Shown here: positions 7,515-15,708 of the stretch, in pieces
Layout of the letters: every line of letters begins with the position of its first letter
How positions within the stretch are numbered: the stretch's first letter is position 1
Source: CAWFQB01 sp965277875
GTDB taxonomy: Bacteria > Armatimonadota > Chthonomonadetes > Chthonomonadales > Chthonomonadaceae
DNA length: 64,000 nucleotides
Direction: 5' to 3'
NCBI GenBank assembly: GCA_965277875.1
Contig: CBDIDV010000002.1
Location: 3,472,001-3,536,000, forward strand
The notes under the pieces: generated by a model
The model's database searches: none
What the model saw: only the letters and a program-made list of their open reading frames with translations
Told to the model about the DNA's origin: nothing
Made by a program: the position numbers and the translations under genes

Positions 7515-9749
7515 TCACAACGGAATTTCAACGCGCTCCATATCGGGTTTTAGGACGGCTTCGCGCCCGTCCACGCGCACGACATAGCCGGTCTCGCGGC
7601 TCCATAGCACGTCTACAAGATAACCGCGTATCGGTACGCCTTCCAGCCGGAACCGGCGCAGGCCGAACGGCAACGGGTCAATGACGAGTGCGCCATTTGC
7701 GCCGGGAGCGGGCTGCACACCGGCGACATGGCGGATAATCAAGTCCACGATGCACGAGTGCTGATGGTCGTCTATGCCTCGCCACAGGCACGGCATTCCT
7801 GTCAGCGGATTATAATGCTCGTAACTGTTGGGCCGTTTGGCATCGCCGTCGTGAAACATCATGCGAATCATGCGCTCCAAAAGATTGGCGGCGAGCGGTC
7901 TGAGGGCCGGGTCTAAAGTGCGGGCGGCGTGTGCCAGGGCGTCCACGACACGCGAGTTGACACCGGGCAGGACGCGCCCATTGCGCGTCTCGTTGGAACG
8001 CCTGCCCATGACGAATCCCTGCGCGTCAAAGTCGGGATCGTCTAAACTCACAAACGGAACCGGGTAGGGTGTGCCGAAAACACGCGGGTCCTGCAAATGG
8101 CGCAGGGCGTCCAGATGCCTGCTCGCGGCGATTTCCGACGCAAACGGGTACAAGCCCTCTACGGTCTTGCGCGGCGAATGCGTCTGCGAAGGGGCGTCTA
8201 CATCCTTGAACGACGCGGCCTGCGCGTCCCACATCAGAGCGCGGGCGGCGGCCCACGTCGCGTCGGCCTTGTCCTGCCACCAGTCCACATCTCCATTGTT
8301 CAGGACGTGGGCAAATTGGGCGAGCGCGGATTGCAGTTCGTACACCGCACAGGTCGAAGCCACGCCTTTTTGCTGTAAAAGCGACCTGTCATCGGCATCT
8401 ACGGGCAAAAAACGGTTGGCGACTTTGTGTTCGCCCAAACCGCTCTCGCCGCTGTCATACATCCCGCTTGCTTCCCTGTCCCATCTTCGGTCGCAGTATT
8501 CTGCGTAACGCGCCAATTCGGGATACGTCCGTTCCACAAAAGCAACGTCACCTGTCAGGTGAAACAACTGCAAGGCCGCGCTGCCCCAGGCCACGACGCT
8601 GTCAGCCTGACTTTGACCCTCTGTAAACAAATGCCCCGGCAGCGCTCCGTCGTTCGCATCCTCGTCGTGCCGCGTTTGGTTGTCCAGGAAATTGAGCAGC
8701 GAGCCGTAGGCCAGTGATTTGTCGCGCATCCAGCCGGTCTCGCGGATGTGGCACTGCGCCGCTGACGCGCTCTGCGCGCGCAAATCACCTGGCCCCTCAA
8801 ACACGCATTTGTGCGGAAGGGATCGGGTCACGGCGTTTACGGTCATCAGGCGCAGGCCGTACCAGCGATACCAGTACGCATTCTCCAGGTAGGGATCGTC
8901 GCATTCCCAGGACGGGACGGAGGCGAAATAGCGTTCCCAACCGTCACGGCTATCCTGAATCACGTCCCGCGTCATGTCGTCCCGCAGTTGAGCGAGGGCC
9001 GTGTCGCGGTCGAGGGCGAGCGACGCGCCCACGGTCAGCGCGTCCGTGCCGCCCGGCTCGGCCTCGATCACGTAATGCAGGGCGAGATGCAGTAAGTCGT
9101 TCGCGCCCGTATCCGCATTCTCCTGCCGCTTGTCCTGCATTTCACGCGGCAGGGTCAGGTTCTGAAACTTTTCCCCAAACAGCGAGGTCTGCCACAGCGG
9201 CGACGTGTCCGCCACGTCCGCCCTGTTCACCGTCCACGAGTCGGGCAGGCGACTGCCGCCCAGAGCGACGAAAACGCTGCTATTGTTGTCCTGAACAGTG
9301 TGCGCGAAACTGAGCGCGTCCCTATCCTGCTGTACATCGGCAGCATGAGAGGCAGGCGGCAGACTCCACAGCATCAGGTGCAGGCGGACGGGCGCCAAGC
9401 CCGCATTGGTCAGGGTCAGACGGCAGGCGAGGGTATCATTGGGGGTAATAACGCGCTCTTCCTGAACGCGCAGGGCGGGCTGGCCTTCCACGGTGTAGAT
9501 GTGCAGCAGGCGGTCGGGCGTCCAGCGGCGCAGGGCGCGGCGCAGGGTAAGCGGACGGGCCTTGTCGTCGAGCGCGAGCAGGCAGTACAGGCGGTCAAGG
9601 CGTATGTCGGCAAAATACGTCTCGTCCCAAAACCCCGGCGTGTCCAGCCAGCGGGGAAAGGCAGGCGCATACACGCTCGCTCCGCCCCCGCCCAAACTCC
9701 ATTTATCATTGCGTTCCAGCAGGGCAAGCGCCTGCGCCGGGGTCAGCAT
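7515..9749 (-). CDS. Six-hairpin glycosidase-like protein (MGH1-type)
   Basis: This is a 744-residue predicted cytoplasmic protein. The N-terminal ~270 residues look like a beta-sandwich. The C-terminal ~450 residues form an alpha/alpha-toroid with aromatic-rich motifs YWYRWYGLRL, RETGWMRDKSLAYGSLLNF, DGALPGHLF and YEHYNPLTGMPC, as in mannosylglycerate-hydrolase-type and GH63/GH78-like enzymes. It probably hydrolyses an oligosaccharide taken up by the cell. The ATG at 9749 has GGAG at 5-base spacing; the GTG at 9755 overlaps that site and is less likely. It clusters with the kinase, HAD and SDR genes. Specific substrate unknown. Confidence 0.72.
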   Translation of the reverse strand: MLTPAQALALLERNDKWSLGGGGASVYAPAFPRWLDTPGFWDETYFADIRLDRLYCLLALDDKARPLTLRRALRRWTPDRLLHIYTVEGQPALRVQEERVITPNDTLACRLTLTNAGLAPVRLHLMLWSLPPASHAADVQQDRDALSFAHTVQDNNSSVFVALGGSRLPDSWTVNRADVADTSPLWQTSLFGEKFQNLTLPREMQDKRQENADTGANDLLHLALHYVIEAEPGGTDALTVGASLALDRDTALAQLRDDMTRDVIQDSRDGWERYFASVPSWECDDPYLENAYWYRWYGLRLMTVNAVTRSLPHKCVFEGPGDLRAQSASAAQCHIRETGWMRDKSLAYGSLLNFLDNQTRHDEDANDGALPGHLFTEGQSQADSVVAWGSAALQLFHLTGDVAFVERTYPELARYAEYCDRRWDREASGMYDSGESGLGEHKVANRFLPVDADDRSLLQQKGVASTCAVYELQSALAQFAHVLNNGDVDWWQDKADATWAAARALMWDAQAASFKDVDAPSQTHSPRKTVEGLYPFASEIAASRHLDALRHLQDPRVFGTPYPVPFVSLDDPDFDAQGFVMGRRSNETRNGRVLPGVNSRVVDALAHAARTLDPALRPLAANLLERMIRMMFHDGDAKRPNSYEHYNPLTGMPCLWRGIDDHQHSCIVDLIIRHVAGVQPAPGANGALVIDPLPFGLRRFRLEGVPIRGYLVDVLWSRETGYVVRVDGREAVLKPDMERVEIPL

Positions 9750-9773
9750 GAACACTCCAAAAGGAAGATGTTT

Positions 9774-10253
9774 TTAGTACCAGGCGGGCGGCATGTGGAA
9801 GTCGGGGTCGCCCGCGAGCATTTGAATAAGATTGATCTGGCCGGCGTGATAGGCCATGTTGCGGTGCGCCATCATAATCAGGTTGCTGCCCATCGTCACG
9901 CCGCGCCGCAGGGTATAGGTGCGCTGCATGTCGGCGTCGCTAAAGGCGCGGACGGCCTGCGCCAACTCGGTCGTGCTGGCGAGCAGTTGGTTTTGGGCGT
10001 CCTGGCTGTCTTGAAATTCGGGGCCATGCCAACTATTGGCGGGCATGGTCGGCTCCTCGCCGCGCAGCAGGGCCGCGAAATGATGGTTGATGACAACGCA
10101 CTCGCCTATCTGTTCCAGGACGCTGCGCGTGGGCGCGCTGCCCTCGACATGCGGCTGCCATGTGAGTTTGTCCGGGGCGGTCGTAGCGACATAGTGGGCC
10201 AGTATCGGCCCCATGCGCTCGATCTGTTCGGCCATGTATTTCTGCGCGTTCAT
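9774..10253 (-). CDS. DinB superfamily protein
   Basis: This 159-residue four-helix-bundle protein has the widely spaced histidine triad of the DinB/YfiT superfamily: NHHF near residue 60, then HRNMAYHAGQINLIQ near 130-145. Such proteins bind a divalent metal. Some are thiol transferases using bacillithiol or mycothiol, and many have no known role. The start at 10253 (MNAQKYMAEQ) is chosen because the in-frame sequence upstream is a low-complexity ACAA repeat. It lies upstream of the glycosidase by 24 bases and could be co-transcribed. Confidence 0.8.
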   Translation of the reverse strand: MNAQKYMAEQIERMGPILAHYVATTAPDKLTWQPHVEGSAPTRSVLEQIGECVVINHHFAALLRGEEPTMPANSWHGPEFQDSQDAQNQLLASTTELAQAVRAFSDADMQRTYTLRRGVTMGSNLIMMAHRNMAYHAGQINLIQMLAGDPDFHMPPAWY

Positions 10254-10282
10254 CGGCGTTGATGTCCTTCCCAAGTGCCGGG

Positions 10283-10318
10283 TGACAAATAACAAGCGGC
10301 AAGCAACAAACAACAAAT
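10283..10318. repeat. ACAAGCAACAAACAACAA-type intergenic microsatellite
   Basis: The segment is made of imperfect 5-8 base units of the form ACAAR. Similar segments occur at 27821-27840, 59984-60017 and 60275-60304, always between genes. Confidence 0.6.
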
Positions 10319-10320
10319 TC

Positions 10321-11154
10321 CTATACGATGGGGATTTCGGGCGTGTACGTAAAGACGTGGCCCGGTTTGCCGCAGTCATACAAAGGCTTGAGTTTACGCA
10401 GATCGGCCACAACCGCGTCCAGAAATTCGGGGCCGCTTTGCAGGATGGGATGCGTGCGATCCAGCATCAGGCCCAGGCGCGCGTGCTGGCCTTTGACGCG
10501 CTTCATGCGGTGCGCGAAGCGGGTCAGGGCGTCGGCGTTCAGGGCGTGTCCCCCACTCGGTTTGCCGTTCGCGTCCAGAATGTCGAAACTGTGTATGGCG
10601 GGATGGTGCGCGAGATAGGCTCCCAGGGCCCCGGCGTTGCGTTCCAGATTGTCAGCGAACGCGGCCTTTTCGTCGGCATAATCTTCCACAAAGACAAGCA
10701 GGCCGACGTGATCGTGATTGATGGACACGCGCAGATGCACGAACGGCTTGTAGGCGCGGAGGGCGCGGGCAAAGGCCGTCCACGTATGCACGGGCGGGTT
10801 CACGCTGCGGCGCAGATGCTGCGCGACGTGCGCGTACAGCGGCTCGCCCATCGCGTCCGACAGGCGTTCGGGCAGGATTTCGGCGATCTGCATCAGCTTG
10901 GGCTTGATGTGCTGCCTCAGAGCGGCCATGCGCGGCGCAAATTCCGCTACGCCGAACACGTCAAAGTCCTCCGGTCCGAACCCGGCAAAGGACGCCGCCT
11001 CGTCCACCTGTTCCAGCGTCTTGACCGCCCACGCCGCGCCTGCTTTTACCCTGCTTGTGCCTGTGCGGACCGCATTTACTTTGCATGCTTCCGCCCCGGC
11101 CTTTTTGGTTTTGATCGCTCCGGGTTTGATTACTTTGCCCTGCCCGTCCGCCAT
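10321..11154 (-). CDS. UPF0637/DUF1054 family protein
   Basis: This 277-residue protein has an N-terminal extension of about 55 basic/Ala-rich residues before the family core. The core begins FGPEDFDVFGVAEFAPRM and contains VAQHLRRSVNPPVHTWTAF, which closely resembles the DUF1054 (UPF0637) family known from Bacillus. No biochemical function is established for that family. The start at 11154 has GGGGAGGAA at suitable spacing. It lies 23 bases downstream of a 110-residue hypothetical gene, so both are probably in one operon. The N-terminal extension is not typical of the family. Confidence 0.8.
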   Translation of the reverse strand: MADGQGKVIKPGAIKTKKAGAEACKVNAVRTGTSRVKAGAAWAVKTLEQVDEAASFAGFGPEDFDVFGVAEFAPRMAALRQHIKPKLMQIAEILPERLSDAMGEPLYAHVAQHLRRSVNPPVHTWTAFARALRAYKPFVHLRVSINHDHVGLLVFVEDYADEKAAFADNLERNAGALGAYLAHHPAIHSFDILDANGKPSGGHALNADALTRFAHRMKRVKGQHARLGLMLDRTHPILQSGPEFLDAVVADLRKLKPLYDCGKPGHVFTYTPEIPIV

Positions 11155-11177
11155 TATCTACGTTCCTCCCCTGCCCG

Positions 11178-11510
11178 CTACCAGTCGCGGCCCTCGCCAG
11201 GTACGTCGTCGCAGCCGATGTCGGGCAGGCCGCAGGCAAGCGCGAGATTGGCGACCGTATCACAGATGTTTTCCCGCTCGATGGTCTCGATGAAGCCGCC
11301 GTACTTGTCATCCAGGGCGTTGAAGGCGTCCACGTAACGCCCCAGGATCTCCAGGCAGGCTTCCCGTCCGGGCGTGGGGCCGAGATCAATCAGGGCCTGC
11401 ACGGTATCGCTGTACAGCGCCTCGCTGTCTTCGAGCGCCTCGCCATCCACAAACCCGCGCCAGCCCTCAAACGGCGTTTTGTTTTGCATTTCCTTGAGTG
11501 TTGTTGCCAT
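11178..11510 (-). CDS. Hypothetical protein, 110 residues
   Basis: This is an acidic, soluble, mostly helical protein (DTVQALIDLGPTPGREACLEILGRYVDAFNALDD, in two parts) with two conserved-looking cysteines in ENICDTVANLALACGL. I do not recognise a family. It has no signal peptide or membrane segment. It is followed closely by the UPF0637 gene on the same strand, so they are likely co-transcribed. The ribosome site (GTGAGACAAA) is weak. The reading frame is credible because the codon use matches its neighbours. Confidence 0.6.
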   Translation of the reverse strand: MATTLKEMQNKTPFEGWRGFVDGEALEDSEALYSDTVQALIDLGPTPGREACLEILGRYVDAFNALDDKYGGFIETIERENICDTVANLALACGLPDIGCDDVPGEGRDW

Positions 11511-11527
11511 TTTGTCTCACAACGAAA

Positions 11528-11860
11528 TCAGGCGTCGTCCTTATCAGAGGTTTGTCTGGTTTGCTGCGCCCCATGCCGAATGTAGAGAATACGGACGGTA
11601 TCTTCGTTAAGAATACAAAAGATAATGCGGTACACCGTTCGGCCTGTGCGATACAGTAGATGGCGAACTTCTACTGTTGGAACATCTTCGTTTTCAGGAG
11701 CCAGTGGGCAGCGCGTCGGGAACTCATCGAGTGACCCGGCGACCTCCAGCAAACCAGAGTACCAGCGTCGCGCAAAGTCGGGCGAGGTACGCGTAAACCA
11801 GAGGAAGGCAGCATCGGCTTCAGCTTCAGCGGTTTCTGACCAGATAATATCGTATGTCAT
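11528..11860 (-). CDS. RelE/ParE family toxin
   Basis: This 110-residue protein has the compact RelE/ParE fold signature: N-terminal YDIIWSETAEAEADAAFLW, central ARRWYSGLLEVAGSLDEFP, and the beta-strand end TVYRIIFCILNEDTVRILYIRHGA. ParE members poison gyrase; RelE members cut ribosome-bound mRNA. Which applies here cannot be decided. The start ATG overlaps the last 4 bases of the upstream antitoxin gene (ATGA), a standard coupling in toxin-antitoxin operons. Confidence 0.85.
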   Translation of the reverse strand: MTYDIIWSETAEAEADAAFLWFTRTSPDFARRWYSGLLEVAGSLDEFPTRCPLAPENEDVPTVEVRHLLYRTGRTVYRIIFCILNEDTVRILYIRHGAQQTRQTSDKDDA

Positions 11861-12114
11861 GGGTTCGCGGTGGGAAGGTTATACCGAATGTGTTTGTCGT
11901 TGACTACTTCTTCGTGTGAGCGGGATTTACCCTGCGCGAAGTCTTGTAACCCCCGCTCAATGCCTGCGACCGTCTCTGCCCTCTCTTGCGCTTCGCACTC
12001 CAGGGCTTCGGCAATCAAGGCTGTGACGACGGTTCCAGCGTCCTGCCCCTGCCGCTCGGCTTTGTCGCGCAGGCGGGCTTCCATTTCCGGCTCAAGGTCT
12101 AACGTGATTGTCAT
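11857..12114 (-). CDS. Ribbon-helix-helix antitoxin of the ParE-like pair
   Basis: This 85-residue protein has an N-terminal ribbon-helix-helix-like segment (MTITLDLEPEMEARLRDKAE). The C-terminal tail, AGIERGLQDFAQGKSRSHEE, is of the type that wraps the toxin. It precedes and overlaps the toxin gene by 4 bases. It is expected to neutralise the toxin and to repress the shared promoter. No clear promoter palindrome is seen in 12115-12154. Confidence 0.78.
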   Translation of the reverse strand: MTITLDLEPEMEARLRDKAERQGQDAGTVVTALIAEALECEAQERAETVAGIERGLQDFAQGKSRSHEEVVNDKHIRYNLPTANP

Positions 12115-12154
12115 AACGCCTGCCTTTCGTTGCTAATGTTCTGTTAGCGTCCCA

Positions 12155-13690
12155 TTAATACTTCGGAACGTTCGGGTCTATTTCGTCGCTCCATGCGAGT
12201 GTGCCGCCGACGAGGTTTTTCAGGTTGGTAAAGCCTTTGGCTTTCAGTTGGTTCAGGGCGTCCGCGCTGCGCTTGCCGCTGCGGCAGAGGAGGATGATCT
12301 CCTCGTTCGCGTTTAGTTCTCCGCTGCGCTCGGCTACCTGACCCAGCGGTATCGGCGTGGTTCCGGGCAGGCGGGCGATTGCGTATTCGTAGGGTTCGCG
12401 GACATCCACGATCTTGGGATGCTCGCCCGCGTCCAGACGCGCCTTCAATTCCTGAACCGTGATCTCTTCCAACACTTGAACCTCCTGTGCGGGCGCTTCT
12501 TCGCCCCGGATGCCGCAAAACGCTTCGTAATCAATCAGTTCGTGGATGGTCGGGTTTGTGCCGCAGATGGGGCAGTTCGGGTCTTTCTTCAGCTTCAACT
12601 CGCGAAACTGCATTTTGAGCGCGTTGAACAGCAGTAACCGACCGATAAGTGGCTGTCCGATACCCAGAATCAGTTTAATGGCCTCATTTGCCTGTATGCA
12701 CCCCACGATGCCGGGCAGTACGCCCAGGACGCCGCCCTCGGCGCACGAGGGAACCAGGCCGGGGGGCGGCGGTTCGGGGTACAGGCAACGGTAGCACGGC
12801 CCCTGCTCGGCCCAGAACACGCTCGCCTGTCCCTCGAAGCGGAAGATACTGCCGTACACGTTCGGCTTGCCCAGCAGGACGCTCACATCGTTGGTCAGAT
12901 AGCGTGTCGGAAAATTGTCCGTGCCGTCAATGATAATGTCGAAATCTTTGGCGATCCGCATCGCGTTCTCGGACGTGAACTGCTCCTCGAACGTGAGAAC
13001 ATTCACGTTCGGGTTGATGTCGCGGATGGTCTCGGTTGCCGAAACGGCTTTGGGACGGCCCACGTCGTTCGTGCCGTGGATTATCTGCCGCTGCAAATTC
13101 GTCAGGTCTACGACATCGAAATCCACCAGGCCAATCGTGCCGACGCCTGCTGCGGCCAGATACAGCGCGAGCGGCGATCCCAGACCGCCCGTGCCGATCA
13201 ACAGCACTTTGGCCGCTTTTAATTTTTTTTGCCCGTCGAGGGTCACTTCCGGCAAAATCAAATGCCGACTGTAGCGCAGTATCTCCTCGTTGGTCAATTC
13301 CGCCGCGTCCGCCCGTTCCGGCGAAATCACGACGGAGGGATTGAGAGCGGGAACCTGACCATTGGACTTGAGGTTCTGAACGCCCTGCGCCGGCTGTATG
13401 GGCGCGGTCAGCACGTCCGCGCCGCCCGCGATGCTCGGCACGATGCTCAGTTCGTCCGCGTCGTTAATCGGGGTCGCCATGCCCTGCAGGGTGCGCGTGT
13501 CTTCCGCGCCCTTATACACGTTGACGAAGTGGCGCAGCTCGCCGCTTTCGCTGAACAGATGCTTTTTCAGTTCGGGGTACTGCGTCCCCAGGCTGGTCAT
13601 CACGTCCTGCACGGTCGCGCCGGGTATATCAAGTTCGTCCGTGCCGCCTGCAAACTGCTGCAGGGCGGTCGGTATCAGCACCTTTGCCAT
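12155..13690 (-). CDS. moeZ: CysO/MoaD-MoeB-rhodanese fusion (MoeZ-like sulfur-carrier activating enzyme)
   Basis: This 511-residue protein has three modules. Residues 1-90 are a ubiquitin-like sulfur carrier (CysO/MoaD/ThiS type) that ends in Gly89-Gly90 exactly where free CysO ends. Residues 91-135 form a Pro/Ser-rich linker. Residues 136-390 are the E1-like adenylating domain, with LLIGTGGLGSPLAL near 164, YRCLYP and NCPICG cysteine pairs for zinc, and SCAEGGVLGVLPG. Residues 405-511 are a rhodanese with the persulfide Cys469 in CRSGKRS. MoeZ normally adenylates and thiocarboxylates CysO; here carrier and enzyme are one chain. The cysM and mec genes are upstream on the same strand. GGAGACTATA precedes ATG 13690. 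Confidence 0.9.
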   Translation of the reverse strand: MAKVLIPTALQQFAGGTDELDIPGATVQDVMTSLGTQYPELKKHLFSESGELRHFVNVYKGAEDTRTLQGMATPINDADELSIVPSIAGGADVLTAPIQPAQGVQNLKSNGQVPALNPSVVISPERADAAELTNEEILRYSRHLILPEVTLDGQKKLKAAKVLLIGTGGLGSPLALYLAAAGVGTIGLVDFDVVDLTNLQRQIIHGTNDVGRPKAVSATETIRDINPNVNVLTFEEQFTSENAMRIAKDFDIIIDGTDNFPTRYLTNDVSVLLGKPNVYGSIFRFEGQASVFWAEQGPCYRCLYPEPPPPGLVPSCAEGGVLGVLPGIVGCIQANEAIKLILGIGQPLIGRLLLFNALKMQFRELKLKKDPNCPICGTNPTIHELIDYEAFCGIRGEEAPAQEVQVLEEITVQELKARLDAGEHPKIVDVREPYEYAIARLPGTTPIPLGQVAERSGELNANEEIILLCRSGKRSADALNQLKAKGFTNLKNLVGGTLAWSDEIDPNVPKY

Positions 13691-13715
13691 TATAGTCTCC
13701 TCGGCAATGCGTTTT

Positions 13716-13855
13716 TAGACAGGATTAACAGGATTTCTTTCACGAAAGGACTATAGCCTCACATGCAAGTCATATGCAATGCTGCTGCTCTGTGTTCCCA
13801 TATTATGTTGTTTTTCAAATCCTGTAAATCTTGAAAATCCTGTTAATCCTGTCTA
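13716..13855. repeat. Palindromic repeat between mec and moeZ (GACAGGATTAACAGGAT type)
   Basis: A 21-base arm beginning TAGACAGGATTAACAGG (13716-13736) is matched perfectly by its reverse complement at 13835-13855. A third, degenerate unit CAAATCCTGTAAATCTTG lies inside the right arm. The middle ~75 bases are not palindromic. It lies within an otherwise tight operon and could affect mRNA stability or uncouple moeZ from cysM-mec. Confidence 0.8.
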
Positions 13856-14362
13856 TGGATTTTCTATGTCTTCCGAATAGAAGCTCGCCCGGTCGTCGGC
13901 TAACTGCCAGGCGGTCAGGGCGTCGGGCTTGCCGCCCAGGATGGATACGATGATATAGGTATACCACGGCGAGGCCCATTCCCGGTCATAGACGCTTGGC
14001 TGCGCCGGATGATCGGGGTGCGAGTGATAAAACCCCAGCACTTTTTGTTTGGTGCGCCGCTCCTCCTGCATCAATCGAAACATCGTGTCGGGCGAGATTA
14101 GATAGCGCCGCTCCTGTCCGATTGTCTCGATGGTCTGCGGTATGTCCTGCGCTTCCTCGCTGCTGAACACGCTGCGCTCAAATGCTTCGTTCGGGGCGAA
14201 TGTGTTATCCAGGGAGCGGACTTCGTGGACGACTTTCACGCCGGGGCTGCCATTTGCCGCATTGTCCAGCGTTCCCAGCAGGACGCCCACGCACTCGTGG
14301 GGGAACGCCTGCGCGCCGTGCTGTCGTATGGCTTCAAGATGCTGTTCCGACAGTTGTATCAT
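13853..14362 (-). CDS. mec: Mec-type JAMM metalloprotease
   Basis: This 169-residue single-domain JAB1/MPN/Mov34 metalloenzyme carries a complete JAMM zinc site: Glu23 in PHECVGVLLG, then His113-Ser-His115, Ser123 and Asp126 in FYHSHPDHPAQPSVYD. In Mycobacterium, Mec releases cysteine from the CysO-cysteine adduct made by CysM. The ATG at 14362 shares one base with the cysM stop (TGATG), so translation is coupled. Its position between cysM and the carrier-MoeZ fusion supports the same role. Since the carrier is fused here, it may also cut after Gly90 of the fusion; that is inference. Confidence 0.9.
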   Translation of the reverse strand: MIQLSEQHLEAIRQHGAQAFPHECVGVLLGTLDNAANGSPGVKVVHEVRSLDNTFAPNEAFERSVFSSEEAQDIPQTIETIGQERRYLISPDTMFRLMQEERRTKQKVLGFYHSHPDHPAQPSVYDREWASPWYTYIIVSILGGKPDALTAWQLADDRASFYSEDIENP

Positions 14363-15462
14363 CAAACCGCGCTTTCTTTGCTTTTGTTGGTTGTCTCGTT
14401 CGCAAATTTATCCGCTTGCTCGTTGGCAAGCTGCTTGTTTTCCTGCCGGTCTTCCTCTTTGCGCTCGTCTTCCCAGAAGCGTTCGGAAAGATAGCGTGTG
14501 CCGCTGTCGCAAAAGATGGTGACGATCACGCCCTCCTCCAACTCCTCGGCGAGCCGCAGCGAGCAGACCAGAGAGGCGGCGGCGCTGATGCCGACCAGTA
14601 TACCCTCCTCGCGGGCCAGCCGCTTGACCATTTTATGCGCGTCCTCGGTTCCGACCGCCCGATCTTCGTGGGCAAGTGTGGCGTCATAAATCCCCGGCAC
14701 AATGGATGTGGGCATGTATTTCATGCCTTCCAGGCCGTGAAACGGCGCGTCGGGCTGAAACGAGATCAGGCGCACATCGGGCTTGACTTCGCGCAGATAG
14801 CGCCCGGTTCCCATAAACGTGCCGCTCGTGCCTAATCCGGCCACGAAATGCGTGATGCGGCCTTGCGTCTGCCGCATGATTTCCGGGCCGGTTCCTTCGT
14901 AGTGCGCCCGCCAGTTGGCCGGGTTGTTGTACTGATCGGGATAAAAGTATTTGTCGGGGTCGCTTGCGTACAGTTCGCGGGCCTTTAGTATCGCGCCGTC
15001 CGAGGACAGGCGCGGATCGGTCAATATCAGGTGCGCGCCGTAGGCTTTGAGCAGCCGCTTGCGCTCCTCGTTGGCGTTGAGCGGCAGGCACAGGTGGACG
15101 GCATAGCCCAGCGCGGCCCCGATCATGGCATAGGCGATGCCCGTGTTGCCGCTCGTGGCGTCCAGAATGATTTTGCCCGGCCTGAGTTTGCCCGACCGCT
15201 CGCCCTCTAAAATCATGCTGCGCGCGGCCCGATCCTTGACCGACCCGCCGGGATTGGCCCACTCCGCTTTGGCGTACACCTCGACGCGCGGATTGTGCGG
15301 CGCAAGGCGGTGCAGGCGGACAAGGGGCGTATTGCCGACCAGATCGAGCAGGCCCACATTGCCATGCCGCGTGTCAGGCGCATCCGGTATATCCGCGTTC
15401 GGCAGTTGTTCCGCGTCCTGCGCGTGGCCGTCTACGCCGCCGCGCCCTTCTTCTTGATGCAT
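14362..15462 (-). CDS. cysM: CysM-type cysteine synthase (PLP-dependent)
   Basis: This 366-residue fold-type II PLP enzyme carries the Schiff-base Lys76 in NPGGSVKDRAA, the phosphate/substrate loop TSGNTG at 103-108 and the C-terminal GISAAASLVCS PLP-phosphate region. The ATG at 15462 has AGGA at 4-base spacing; longer in-frame starts lack ribosome sites. The operon with mec and a CysO-MoeZ fusion indicates the thiocarboxylate-dependent route, which in Mycobacterium uses O-phosphoserine. A sulfide/O-acetylserine route is possible because cysE is present at 22.0 kb. The last ~30 residues are a charged tail (KEEDRQENKQLANEQ) not needed for the fold. Confidence 0.9.
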   Translation of the reverse strand: MHQEEGRGGVDGHAQDAEQLPNADIPDAPDTRHGNVGLLDLVGNTPLVRLHRLAPHNPRVEVYAKAEWANPGGSVKDRAARSMILEGERSGKLRPGKIILDATSGNTGIAYAMIGAALGYAVHLCLPLNANEERKRLLKAYGAHLILTDPRLSSDGAILKARELYASDPDKYFYPDQYNNPANWRAHYEGTGPEIMRQTQGRITHFVAGLGTSGTFMGTGRYLREVKPDVRLISFQPDAPFHGLEGMKYMPTSIVPGIYDATLAHEDRAVGTEDAHKMVKRLAREEGILVGISAAASLVCSLRLAEELEEGVIVTIFCDSGTRYLSERFWEDERKEEDRQENKQLANEQADKFANETTNKSKESAV

Positions 15463-15708
15463 GTTATCCTGGCGCGTATCATAAGTTGATTTCGGTTGGG
15501 AAAGTGAGTTCATAGCTAGAGTTACGCGCTGCATTGCAGAGGCGTTCCGTTGGCCTATTCGCTTCCTGACAAATCGGACTGATTTAGTAAGGATTAAACA
15601 GAACCGCAGCGCGTCAGGACATGACACGCAAGGTTATCGATCTCTGCATCGTACTTGACACTGCGCTTGGGGCAGGATTTCACCGGGGTTGTGGTGAACG
15701 GACGGGGT

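Noticed and set aside
10213..11337. Plus-strand open frame of 374 codons
   Set aside because: It is antisense to the UPF0637 gene and spans a repeat; no recognisable protein features.
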